This document shows, in pieces, positions 17,512-27,332 of a stretch of DNA of 64,000 nucleotides (position 1 is its first letter; each line of letters begins with the position of its first letter). The DNA is from JAUIIK01 sp963745675. GTDB lineage: Bacteria; Chloroflexota; Chloroflexia; Thermomicrobiales; CFX8. The position numbers were made by a program, and so were the translations under genes. The stretch spans positions 1 through 64,000 of the forward strand of contig CAVUYM010000025.1 in NCBI GenBank assembly GCA_963745675.1, given 5' to 3'. The notes under the pieces are model-generated. The model was not told where the DNA came from and made no database searches. It was given only the letters and a program-made list of their open reading frames with translations.

Positions 17512-19596
17512 CTACACGATATCGACGATTATCGATTCGTACTCGTCGACTTGCGCTTGATTTCCGGGCCATATGACGCAGGTTGATTCGCGCTCTTCGA
17601 CGATTGCCGGACCATCTAGACGCATTCCAGTGGACATCAGATCACGATCGTAAACAGTCGTCTCGACCCAGCCATACTCTCCGAAATAGACTGAACGCCT
17701 TCCTTTGATTGCAGGTGTGGCGTCGCTCGGACCTATTGCACGTCGTTGGAGTTGAACCGCTCGTTCTGGTCCGGTCGCGGTTAGCCGCCACTGTAGCGCT
17801 TCGATAGGTAATCCCTCGAGCATGCGTCCGTAGCGGGCGGCGTAAACCTGCGCGAACGTGGATCCGATCCCCGGTAGATCGCGGGTAGTGAGAGCGTAGT
17901 CGGGCAATGGGACTTCGATCTGGTGATACTGGCCCTCGAGCCGCATTTCTGCCCATCTCCGAAAGCTGACTTGTTCGTCTGATACGCCAGCCGAGTTGAG
18001 TTCGAGGATGGCCTCGTTTTCCAGTTCGCCGTAGAGACGGTTGATTTCATCCCAATTCGCGCTATCCAATCGAGTCAATAATGTCCGGCCGGCGGAGAAA
18101 GCGATTGGCGCAACGAGCCCGCCTAGCGCTGAAGCCACTCCGGCTCCGGGCGGGAAGATCACGGTAGGGCTTCCGAGTAATTTGGCCACCGCTACCGCGT
18201 GGGCGGGACCTGCGCCCCCGAACGCGATGACAGTGAGCGAACGGGGATCACGATTGCGTTCGATGATGTGCACTCGTGCTGCCGCCGCCATGTTTTCGTT
18301 GACGACCCGGTGAATGCCCCATGCCGTCGCAACCGGATCGAGGCCAAGTTCCTGTCCGAGTTCGGCGATGGCACGCTCCGCAGCGTCCCGGTCTAGAGGT
18401 ATCGCCCCGCCCAGGAAATAGTCGGCGTTCAGATACCCAAGCGCCAGGTTGGCGTCCGAAACAGTCGGAAAGTGTTCCGCCAAGTCCGTAGCACGCCGGA
18501 CCAGGGTCTGCTCCAGAGGAGTCCGGCCCAACTTTCAATAGGCCTAGCTCATCTCGCCGTGCGATCGACCCTCCACCGGCACCGATTTCGATCAGATCGA
18601 CGACCGGCGCGACTATAGGGAGACCCGATCCTTTCATGAACCTGCGCACCCTGGCCGCTTCGAGCAGCTGGGCCATTTCCGGCGCGCCATTCTCAATGAC
18701 ACAGGCTTTCGCTGTCGTGCCCCCCATATCTAAGTGACAGCACATCCGGATGGCCTGATATTTCTCCAAAGAATGCCGCCGCGATCGCTCCGGACGCGGG
18801 ACCGGACTCCAGCAGGCGAATCGGACGCTTAGTCGCCGTTGTCACTGAAGCGATTTCACCGGAGGAGAGCATTAGACTCAAGTTGGCGCCAACGCCGGAT
18901 TCAGTGAGCGCCTGACTCAGTTCCCCGACATACGCGACAACAGCGGGCTTTGTGAAGGCGTCGGCGGCGACAGTCGATGTGCGCTCATATTCGCCGGCGA
19001 TCGGTGCGACGTCAACGCTCGTCGAAATCTGAATATTTGGCAAGTGTTCTGCTATCGCCTCAGCAACGAGCAGTTCATGCTCAGGATTGCGGTAGCTGTG
19101 GAGAAATGAGATTGCGACTGATTCAACCTGCAAAGCCCGCAATTGTTCGATCAATTCGAGGAGCTCGTCATTGGAAGGTGTAATCAGTACGTCGCCGTCG
19201 CGGGTGACTCGTTCACCGATTTCCAGGCGTAAGCTGGCGCGGAATCAGCGGTTCCGGCGGAGGGGCAAAGAGATCGTAGATGTCGTACATCTGCTCGCGA
19301 GCGAGTTCGAGGATATCCCGAAAGCCTCGGGTTGTGACCAGGGCCGTGCAGGCTCCTTTGCGCTCGATGATGCTGTTGGTGACGAGGGTCGTCGAGTGCA
19401 CAGCTAGCTGAATGTCGGCTGGATCAATTCCCATCTCCGTCAGGCTGCGCCATCCTCGCAATACCCCTCGTGCCGGGAATGCGGCGTTCGTTAGAACCTT
19501 GTGACGCCCGATGACTTCCCCTGCATCATTATCGACGACCACAAAATCGGTGAAAGTACCGCCTACGTCGAAGGAGACGGCCAGATTGCGTTGCTG
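17512..19596 (-). CDS. hyuA: hydantoinase A/oxoprolinase family protein, several frameshifts
   Basis: The pieces read in order from the N-terminus: VSFDVGGTFTDFVVVD (about 19540-19590), VAISFLHSYRNPEHE, RLLESGPASGAIAAAFFG, then HLDMGGTTAKACVIE, EIGAGGGSIAR and GADPGPACYGLGG. The C-terminus is SDANLALGYLNADYFLGGAI to 17512. Two phosphate-binding 'GGT' motifs and GAGGGS are hallmarks of the HyuA ATPase half. Breaks occur near 19210, 18725 and 18470. No good start codon remains: the in-frame ATG at 19603-19605 is followed by TAA at 19597-19599, so the 5' end is also disturbed. The length is about 690 residues, normal for the family. Confidence 0.85.
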
Positions 19597-19668
19597 TTAA
19601 GGCATTGCCAAGTTTCGGCTCTGATTTCCGCATATGGGGCTCGATGCCCGCCTATTCGAACCTGCGTA

Positions 19669-20415
19669 CTATAGCGCCAACGCCATGACCTGGTGCAGTG
19701 AGCGCTGTTGATCGAGCCGGACTCTAGCAGGAGAGCCCACCGTCGGACATGACCGAGCAGCCAGTCGAGGAATCGTAGAAGTAAGATGACTTTGGCCATC
19801 ACTGCCAACATTTCCGAAGTACGTTGAGCCGAAATAGCCATTCCCGCCGCCGCTCGATCCAACGCCTTGTGCGACATAGATCAGGTTGCCAAGAGCCTGA
19901 CCGCCTTCATAACCAAAGTAGCCATTCGCATCGAGCCAGTAGTATCCCGGATAGATGTACCCAACGAGTCGTTGGAGCCCATGCAAGGTCGACCGGATGG
20001 AGTTCGCGGCCATTCAGAAATATCCCGGTTCCTCCGCCAGAAGCGTTGCGCGGGGCGTAGCCAAGTTCCATATATGGTCTGAGAAACCCACCGTCGGGCC
20101 GCCCCAATATCCCCATCCACCCGAGATTGGGTCGTACCAGAAGTCGCCAGATCCAATTTGGAGCCCGTACGTCATTTCGATCCATGCCAGGTTTTCTGGA
20201 GACAGAGGCTGTCCGTTGATCGAAGTATTCGAAGCCTGTCGCTGGGACGATGGCGTCTGTTCTGGTAGAGAAGGAACCGATCTGCCGGCCTCAGTCACCG
20301 TCGTAGCTGATGGCGCAGGCGAGTCGTCCCTGTCCCGAACCCGCTCAATGACCGGACTGTTGCAACTCGTCGCGATGAATGCACATAGCGTCAGCATGAA
20401 AGCCATAGCACGCAT
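19669..20415 (-). CDS. secreted lipoprotein with Gly/Tyr-rich repeats, frameshifted
   Basis: ATG 20415 gives a signal peptide with lipobox-like FIATSCNSP (Cys at residue 18), followed by a Ser/Thr/Pro-rich linker. Three frames join near 20105 and 20010. The folded part has two similar units: NGQPLSPENLAWIEMTYG with GDFWYDPISGGWGYWGGPTV, and NGRELHPVDLAWLQRLVG with PGYYWLDANGYFGYEGGQA. These Trp/Tyr/Gly-rich units occur in bacterial hypothetical surface proteins; no function is known. The 3' end, after GSSGGGNGYFG, is uncertain because of possible further shifts. It is divergent from the peptidase gene. Confidence 0.6.
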
Positions 20416-20497
20416 TTCTCAGATTCCTTCCGTTGAGAGACCGGGGAACGCCTTGATCTGACTCTATTGCTGCGGAAACTGTCTGTTTGTATCTCGC

Positions 20498-20526
20498 TTG
20501 ACAGGTAACAGGTATTCCGCACTACA
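20498..20526 (+). promoter_or_regulatory. possible sigma-70-type promoter for the C1 peptidase gene
   Basis: TTGACA at 20498-20503 is followed by 17 bases and ACTACA at 20521-20526. The -35 box is perfect and the -10 box weak. It lies 85 bases before ATG 20611. This is by eye only. Confidence 0.35.
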
Positions 20527-20610
20527 TCGAAGAATTCGCACTGTTCGTTGATTTCACAATCGGCTACGATGAGAACATGCGAAAAAGCATTCTTCAGAGA
20601 GGTTGTAGGC

Positions 20611-22002
20611 ATGACAGCGACACAGGACAAGCGAAAGACCGTCAACGAAGTCGAGAGCGGCGGAACTCAAGCTGGCGCATTGAGTGCTGACGCACTACAT
20701 GCTTTCGTAGAGGACTTCAATGCGCAGGGCGCAAATCGTATTGCGCAGAACGCGGTAACCCAGACCTCGGTGGACCACATCGCGCTCAACCGTCAGGTTG
20801 TAAATACGACCGACCACACGTTTTCGACGGTGCTCGACGACTGGAAGGTGACGGCACAGGGACAGTCGGGTCGCTGTTGGGCCTTCGCCGGGATGAACCT
20901 GCTGCGCGTAGGCGCGAAGCAAACGATGCACTTGCGCGATTTCGAATTTAGCCAGACTTTCGTGCTCTTTTGGGACAAGCTTGAGCGATCAAACTACATG
21001 CTCGAAGCGATTATCGAGACGGTTGATGATCCACTTGATGATCGAACCGTGGGATTCCTGCTCGATCGACCACTGGAAGATGGCGGCCAGTGGAACATGT
21101 TCGTGGCACTGGTTCAGAAACATGGTCTTGTGCCCAAATCGGCAATGCCCGAGACGGAGTCGTCCGGGGCCACCCGAAGAATGAATCAAGTCCTCAACGC
21201 GAGACTACGGCAAGGTTCGCAGGAGATTCGCGATATTGCGTGCGAATGGCGCGTCAATTGACGACCTGCGGAATCATAAGAATCACGTGTTGCAAGACAT
21301 TCATCGCATCCTCTCCATACATCTCGGAACGCCACCGGCGACCGTCTCGTGGCAGTGGAAAGATCGTGATGGCGAATTCCATCGTGATGATGAGATGACG
21401 CCCCAGGAATTCGCCGCAAAGTACATCACGTTGCCGATCGACGACTACGTTTGCCTGGTTCATGATCCACGTCCGGGCCACGAGTTGAACAAAACCTACA
21501 CCGTGCAGTACCTCGGCAACGTTGTCGGCAGCAAGCCGGTCACCTACCTGAATGTCGATGTCGATCTGATGAAAGGTCTGACACGTCAGCTCAATCGAAA
21601 ATGGGGAGCCCGTCTGGTTCGGATGTGACGTCGGCAAGGAAATGCATCGCGATCTGGGACTTTGGGACGCAGATCTCTACGAACTCGATGATCTCTACTC
21701 CGTTGACTTCAATCTCGACAAGGCCGGGCGATTGCTCTACCACGAGACACTCATGACCCATGCCATGCTCTTCACCGGAGTCGATACCGTTGGCGACGGC
21801 GTACGACGCTGGCGTGTGGAGAACTCCTGGGGTGAAAAGAGCGGTGTCAAAGGCTACTTCACGATGAACGACAACTGGTTCGCCGAGTACGTCTTTGAGA
21901 TAGCAACGCGCAAAGAGATGCTTCCGGCGAGCTGCAGGCAGCGCTTGATCTCGAACCGTCGTGCTGCCTGCGTGGGATCCTATGGGAGCATTGGCGCGCT
22001 AG
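20611..22002 (+). CDS. C1B peptidase, bleomycin hydrolase/PepC-like, frameshifted
   Basis: ATG 20611 follows AGAGAGG. The catalytic Cys is in GQSGRCWAFAGMNLLRVG (about residue 90). His is expected in the later part VTYLNVDVDLMKG-MHRDLGLWD-HAMLFTGVD, and Asn in RRWRVENSWGEKSGVKGYF. This order (Cys, His, Asn) and the long N-terminal lead are typical of aminopeptidase C/bleomycin hydrolase, a cytoplasmic hexameric cysteine aminopeptidase. Frame changes occur near 21245, 21605 and 21910-21940. The final frame gives VVLPAWDPMGALAR and TAG at 22000-22002, with a total of about 455 residues. The usual PepC motif is QKxSGRCWLFAxxN, so the active site is slightly variant. Confidence 0.82.
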
Positions 22003-22064
22003 ATCTCGCGTTGTCGAGTGGCGCCGCAAGGCACTAAAGCGAAATAGGCTAGGGAGTCGCCCAG

Positions 22065-23641
22065 TTGATCGTACGAAGTCCGCATCCAGACGTAGAAATA
22101 CCTGAGATGTCTGTTCCAGAATATCGTCCTTTCCAGCTTCGATGAACACGCTGATAAATTCGCAATGATCGACGGCGACACTGGTGAGGGAATCAGCTAC
22201 GCAGACCTTGCCCATCGCATTCGCAGTCTTGCGGCGGGGCTTCAAGCTCGTGGTCTTTCCAAGGGAGACGTTGTCGGCATCTTCAGTCCGAACTACCCGG
22301 ACTATGCTGTGGTATTCCATGGTGTCGCGCTGGCCGGTGGCGTCGTCACAACAGCCAATCCACTGTATACGGCGAGAGAACTGCATCTGCAACTAGTAGA
22401 CGCTGGTGCACGACTCATCTTCTGTCACGAACATTTCCTTGACATCGCGCGGGAAGCGATTCAGGGAACAAACGTAGCTGAGATCATCGTCTTCGGCGAA
22501 GCGGACGGCGTGCAATCTGTTGACGATCTTTTGGGTGACCCTGCAATGCTGCAACCAGTGGCGATCGATTCGAAGAACGATCTGCTTGTGTTGCCATACT
22601 CCAGCGGTACGACCGGGCTCCCTAAGGGGGTCATGCTCACGCATCACAACCTCATGGCAAATCTCTGCCAGCTTGCCGGACTGGATGATGTGGATCTGAT
22701 CGAAGAGTCCGATGTGATCCTCGGCGTGCTGCCCTTCTTCCACATCTACGGGATGCTCGTGATCATGAACTTCGGGCTAAGCGTTGGAGCGACAATCGTA
22801 ACGATGGCGCGCTTCGATCTGGAGCGCTTCCTTTGGCTCATCCAGGAGCATCGCGTGACTCGCGTAAACGTCGTTCCTCCAATCGTCGTTGCCCTCGGCA
22901 AACATCCGATGGTGGACGACTACGACGTCAGTTCGTTGCTATCGATCTTCTCCGGCGCCGCGCCTCTCGGCGAAGATCTCGCTCGCGAAGTTGGGCAGCG
23001 CCTCGACTGCGATGTTTTGCAGGGATATGGACTGACGGAGACGAGTCCGGTTACACATTGCGCTCCGAGCAACCCCGAGGTGCGATCATCGATCGGTGCG
23101 CCCATTCCAAATACCGAGGTTCGTATCGTTGACGTTGATAGCTGGCCAATCACTCGGTCCGGGAGAGTCTGGCGAGCTCTATATTCGAGGTCCGCAGGTG
23201 ATGCTGGGTTACCTCAACAATCCTGAAGCGACGGCAGAAACAATCGATAGCGACGGCTGGCTACATACAGGCGATCTCGGATATTACGACGACAAGTCGA
23301 GATTCTTCATCGTCGATCGGGTCAAAGAACTCATCAAATACAACGCCTATCAGGTTGCCCCGGCCGAGCTAGAGGGTCTCTTGCTCGGTCATCCGGCGGT
23401 TGCCGATGTCGCGGTTATCCCGGTGCCCGATGAGCGAGCCGGACAGATTCCAAAGGCCTATGTCGTCAAGAAGCAAGAAGTCTCCGGCGAAGAGTTGATG
23501 GCCTGGCTTGCCGAAAGAGTCGCTCCCCAGAAGCGCGTGAGGCAAGTTGAGTTCACCGACGCGATTCCGAAGTCTGCCAGCGGCAAGATCCTCCGGCGCG
23601 AGCTGATTGACAGGGAACGCGCACTAGCTGGAACGGCTTGA
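22065..23641 (+). CDS. 4-coumarate/long-chain acyl-CoA ligase-like enzyme, two frameshifts
   Basis: TTG 22065 follows AGGGAG and gives RSPHPDVEIPEMSVPEY, after which one extra base near 22127 shifts the frame to FDEHADKFAMIDGDTGEGI. Motifs: SSGTTGLPKGVMLTHHNL (phosphate loop, about residue 185), LPFFHIYGM, QGYGLTETSPVTH, and after a second shift near 23150 GWLHTGDLGYYD, VDRVKELIKYNAYQVAPAE and PKSASGKILRREL with the catalytic Lys. The enzyme adenylates a carboxylic acid and transfers it to CoA; the substrate is unknown, and 4-coumarate-CoA ligase is only the nearest family. The LVIVD-repeat gene follows after 30 bases. Confidence 0.85.
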
Positions 23642-23671
23642 ATGCGCTTGAAATGAGGAGGTGTTCGCACG

Positions 23672-24868
23672 ATGGAGCCTTGGCCCGAACAAAGCCATAA
23701 CGTTCGACTGGTGGGACACTCTGACCTCAATGGTTGGGGAGATGCGTTTCAAATCCAGGTCCGTAACGGCCTTTGCTACGTAGCTGGTTCCGGCGAGGCC
23801 GGGCACGACGGCTTGACGATTCTCGATGTCCACGATCCAGCGAACCCCCAGGTGGTCAATCAGATCGCTGATGGCCCGGAAGCGCGCACGCACAAAGTCT
23901 TGCTGATCAATGATGATGTGCTCATTACAAATAGTGAGTTGCGTGCCGACAACCCGACGGGAGATGTACGCGGGGGACTGCGCATTTTTGACATCAGCGA
24001 TCCGATCTCACCGAGATTTGTGCGCTACGTCGACACCGAGAGCAAAGGCATCCATCGACCGATCTATGATCGCGAGCGGAACCTCCTCTACTGCTCCGGA
24101 TTCCGAGAGGGATTTGAGGGCAAGGTCATTCTCGTTTACGGGATGGATGATCCCTGGAATCCTGATCTCATCGGTGTCGGTTGGGTGCCGGGCCAGCACG
24201 TTGCCGGAGGCGAAGATCCGTCCTGGGACTCTGGCAAAATCGGGATGGGTTGCTGGCTGCATGAAGCCAATCCCTGGGGCGATCAGCTTACCTGTGGTTT
24301 CTGGGATGGCGGGATTGCGCTTTTCGATCTCAAGGACCCGACAGATCCGCGATTTCTCTGGCGGCACAATCCCCATGAGTCGCATGGCTGGCCAGGATGC
24401 TATCACAGCTTCCTCGTGCCGCCGGGTTCATCATTCGGCATCGCTGCGACCGAAACAACGTCCAATGGCTGCGCAAAGCCGCCTGCGTTCGTCACTTTCT
24501 ACGATATGCGTGACCCGAACTCTCCGCTCCCGATCTCGACCTTTATGCCACACGAAATAGATCCACTTGCGATGCGCCCGCTCGACCCTCGCTGGTGCGA
24601 TACAGGCACACGCTACGGCGCTCACAACTTTTGGTTGGATATGCAAGCTGACGATCTACTCTACGTCGTCTGGTTTGCAGCTGGGCTGCGAATCGTGGAT
24701 TGGTCGAACCCGTTCAGTCCGCGCGAAATTGGCCACTACATTCCGGCAGGAACCAGAGAGTGCCCCTGCCCGCAATCAAACGATGTCTATTTCGATCGTG
24801 AATCCGGTCTCATTTATATCTCCGACCGTGCCGGTTTGGGACTGCATATTCTGGAGTTCACCGGGTAG
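23672..24868 (+). CDS. LVIVD-repeat beta-propeller protein
   Basis: ATG 23672 with GAGGAGG upstream gives 398 residues. There are repeated blades of the form GLTILDVHDPANPQVVNQI, GLRIFDISDPISPRFVRYV, GIALFDLKDPTDPRFLW and GLRIVDWSNPFSPREIGHY. This is the LVIVD-type propeller pattern, close to 'choice-of-anchor B' proteins. There is no signal peptide, so it is probably cytoplasmic. Several conserved His and Cys residues (CWLHEANPWG, HESHGWPGCYHS, CPCPQSNDVYFD) suggest a metal or substrate site. It is co-directional with the acyl-CoA ligase gene, and a hairpin terminator follows. The gene is intact. The exact role is unknown. Confidence 0.75.
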   Translation: MEPWPEQSHNVRLVGHSDLNGWGDAFQIQVRNGLCYVAGSGEAGHDGLTILDVHDPANPQVVNQIADGPEARTHKVLLINDDVLITNSELRADNPTGDVRGGLRIFDISDPISPRFVRYVDTESKGIHRPIYDRERNLLYCSGFREGFEGKVILVYGMDDPWNPDLIGVGWVPGQHVAGGEDPSWDSGKIGMGCWLHEANPWGDQLTCGFWDGGIALFDLKDPTDPRFLWRHNPHESHGWPGCYHSFLVPPGSSFGIAATETTSNGCAKPPAFVTFYDMRDPNSPLPISTFMPHEIDPLAMRPLDPRWCDTGTRYGAHNFWLDMQADDLLYVVWFAAGLRIVDWSNPFSPREIGHYIPAGTRECPCPQSNDVYFDRESGLIYISDRAGLGLHILEFTG

Positions 24869-24885
24869 TTCCCAATCGCCATTTC

Positions 24886-24913
24886 GTGAGGGTGCCGCCT
24901 ATGGCACGCTCAC
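24886..24913. terminator. hairpin terminator between convergent genes
   Basis: GTGAG-g-GTGCC at 24886-24896 pairs with GGCAC-g-CTCAC at 24903-24913 around a 6-base loop, followed by TTTCT on the + strand. It lies 18 bases after the LVIVD gene stop and 28 bases before the VWA gene stop on the other strand. Confidence 0.6.
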
Positions 24914-24940
24914 TTTCTGGGCGTCAAACCTGATCGACTG

Positions 24941-27061
24941 CTATGCCCGCTGAAGCTTTCGTTTGTTGCTGACATAGTCGACCAGCAGGTACTCACCGAG
25001 TTGGTTTGGCTCGGCGAAGAAGGCGCGGCCCTTGTTGATCTTGGCGATTTCCTGAACGAATCCGGTCATGTACGGGCTGCGGTCCATCATGAAGGTGTTG
25101 ATCGTGATCCGCTCGCGGGTACAGCGCACGACCTCCTTGAGCGTTTCCTGCAATGTGCGCCAGGTTGGCGGGTAGTTGAAGTGAACGTCGCCGAACTCGT
25201 CAAAGTGCGCCGTCGGTTCGCCGTCGGTGATGACGATGATCTGCTTGCTTCCGCCCTTGTGGCGACCCAGGAACTTTCGTGCCAGCATCAGGCCGTGCTG
25301 GAGATTCGTGCCGTAGTTGTATTCGTCCCAGGTGATCGTTGGTAGATCTGTTGGTTTCAATTCGGTCGCGATGTAGGAAAAGCCGACGATGTAGAGATTG
25401 TCGCGCGGATATTGGCCGCGGATGAGACTGTCGAGCGCCAGGGCAACCTTCTTTGCTGCCGCGAAACACCCGTTGTAAAGCATCGAACGACTCATATCGA
25501 CCATCAGGACCGTAGAGGTCTGGGTTGTCATTTCGGTCCTGTACACCTCGAAATCGTCCGGTGAAAGGTTCAGCGGAGATCCCGGACCTTCGCGATAAAC
25601 CGAATTGCGCAGCGTCTGCGGCAGGTCGAGTAGGAAGGGATCGCCGAACTCGTAGCGCTTCGATTCGTCGATGCGCTCCGTTCCGAAGCCGCCGCGATCC
25701 ATTTCATGCTGTCCCACGCGGTCCTGCTTGAGCTGCTGGAAGATGTCGTTGAGTGCCTTCTGGCCGATTTTGCGAATGCCGCGCGGCGTCATTTCGAAGC
25801 CATCGCGACTTTTGCGGATGTAACCAGCATCTTCGAGCATCTTGGTCAGTTCTCGCAGTTGGTTGATGTCCTGCCGAAACTGATCTCCGAGCAACTTCTG
25901 GAGCTTGTCGTCGTCCAGGGACTCAAGATCGCGCCAGTCGCGGATGCCTCGTAGCTGATCCTCCATCTCCTCCATGTCCTGAAGGCGTTCCATCAATCGC
26001 ATGGCTTCGGCCAGGCTGAGTTCTTCACCACCACGGAACTGGAACTGCTGGGCGTAGGGATTGTCCGGCATCATCTGCGCGAGATTTTCCGAAAGCCTCT
26101 GCATCTGCTCTTGCACGCCCTGGTCATTCATCACCGATTGCATGGCATTCCAGAGTTCCATGCGCTGCTCCGGCGTCATCGAATCCATGAGGGACTGCAT
26201 CGCGGCCATCTGTTGGGCCATGTGATCCATCAGATCTTCGAGTGAATTGATGTCTTGTCCGCCGAAATAGTGGCCGTGTTTGTGCATGAACTGCTCGAAG
26301 TTTGGATCGAGTCCCTTCGCTTTGTCTTCCAGCATCTGGTTCAGATCCCGGAGCATGTTCTGGAGACCCTGCATGTCCTGGGCGTTCATGTTCTGGAGCG
26401 ACTGCTGCATACCTTCGAAGGCTGAGTTAAGCACTTGCTGCTGCAATTGCTCCATCAGCTCCTGAAACTTCTGACGAGCGCCCTGGTCCATGAATTCATA
26501 TTCTTGCAGTGCGCGAATCTGGCCGGCCGGATCGTCTGGCAATGCGTGTAGCTGTTCCAGCTTGCGCTCGGCCATCTTTTCGAGCATCGCTTGCAATGCC
26601 TGCTGCTGCTCGTAATCATCGAGTGCGGCATCAGGATCTGAAGCCGCCGACCCCTCGCCCTCGGAGCTACTTTGCCCGTCCGGATCTGCCAGAGCTGATT
26701 CGCGGCTTCGATCCAGGCGCTCCTGGATGCCATCGCGCTCCATTTGTTTTATCTCGTCGAGGCGTTCCTTGATGTCGTTGAGGACGGAACCAATGTCGTA
26801 GCGATTGAGTTCCTGTTGGCGCATCTGTTTGAGGCGGTCCATGAGATCACGAATGCCGGGCATTCGACCGTCTTGACCGTCCATCCCCCAGCGCATGAGC
26901 CGTTGCAGCGCCCGCTCGAGATTGCCGTCGGCGAGGACGTCGTCTGAGATCGCTTCCATCAGATCATCGGCATTGAAATCCGCTATGTGTTGTGTGCCAT
27001 CCCAACGCGAATAGCGCTGGGAATTCCGCGGCACGTTGGAGTAGGGAATTCCGTAGCTCAT
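24941..27061 (-). CDS. VWA-domain protein with long Gln/Met-rich coiled coil
   Basis: The protein has 706 residues and no signal peptide. Residues about 60-330 are a very Gln-, Met-, Glu- and Asp-rich helical region (for example DGQDGRMPGIRDLMDRLKQM and LQNMNAQDMQGLQNMLRDLN). The von Willebrand A domain is at about 520-690, with the metal-site motif LMVDMSRSMLYNG, then SYIATELKPTDLPTITWDEY and IIVITDGEPTAHFDEFGDVH. It resembles COG4867-type proteins that work with MoxR/BchI-like AAA ATPases as chelatase- or chaperone-like pairs. Such an ATPase is encoded upstream at 29416-30829 on the same strand, with one NHL gene in between. The gene is intact. Confidence 0.82.
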   Translation of the reverse strand: MSYGIPYSNVPRNSQRYSRWDGTQHIADFNADDLMEAISDDVLADGNLERALQRLMRWGMDGQDGRMPGIRDLMDRLKQMRQQELNRYDIGSVLNDIKERLDEIKQMERDGIQERLDRSRESALADPDGQSSSEGEGSAASDPDAALDDYEQQQALQAMLEKMAERKLEQLHALPDDPAGQIRALQEYEFMDQGARQKFQELMEQLQQQVLNSAFEGMQQSLQNMNAQDMQGLQNMLRDLNQMLEDKAKGLDPNFEQFMHKHGHYFGGQDINSLEDLMDHMAQQMAAMQSLMDSMTPEQRMELWNAMQSVMNDQGVQEQMQRLSENLAQMMPDNPYAQQFQFRGGEELSLAEAMRLMERLQDMEEMEDQLRGIRDWRDLESLDDDKLQKLLGDQFRQDINQLRELTKMLEDAGYIRKSRDGFEMTPRGIRKIGQKALNDIFQQLKQDRVGQHEMDRGGFGTERIDESKRYEFGDPFLLDLPQTLRNSVYREGPGSPLNLSPDDFEVYRTEMTTQTSTVLMVDMSRSMLYNGCFAAAKKVALALDSLIRGQYPRDNLYIVGFSYIATELKPTDLPTITWDEYNYGTNLQHGLMLARKFLGRHKGGSKQIIVITDGEPTAHFDEFGDVHFNYPPTWRTLQETLKEVVRCTRERITINTFMMDRSPYMTGFVQEIAKINKGRAFFAEPNQLGEYLLVDYVSNKRKLQRA

Positions 27062-27332
27062 ACTGGACTACTTTCCACTGTGCTGATGCTCAACCGAATA
27101 GGCGTTTGAGTACGCTGATCGGAATCGGGAATGAATACCGTTGTCGAATAATTAATGTTCAGTTAGTTACGTCGCGAACTGATGCGCTGGGTCATTTGCT
27201 CCGGGATGCTCCAGAGATAAGCATAGTCTTCGGTCTGTCGGGGTGCAACAGAACCAGGTTCGTGGTCGGTCCGACAAAGAGATGGGCTTGCGGCATTCAC
27301 GCCGCAAGCCCACTCGCCCGACTTGATTGGTT

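Noticed and set aside
17512..19596. hyuA as a true pseudogene
   Set aside because: All conserved motifs are kept across the breaks and hyuB is likewise otherwise complete; sequencing errors are more likely.
24941..27061. Low-complexity Gln/Met-rich frame as a possible assembly artefact
   Set aside because: The frame is unbroken for 706 codons and ends in a proper VWA domain, so it is real.
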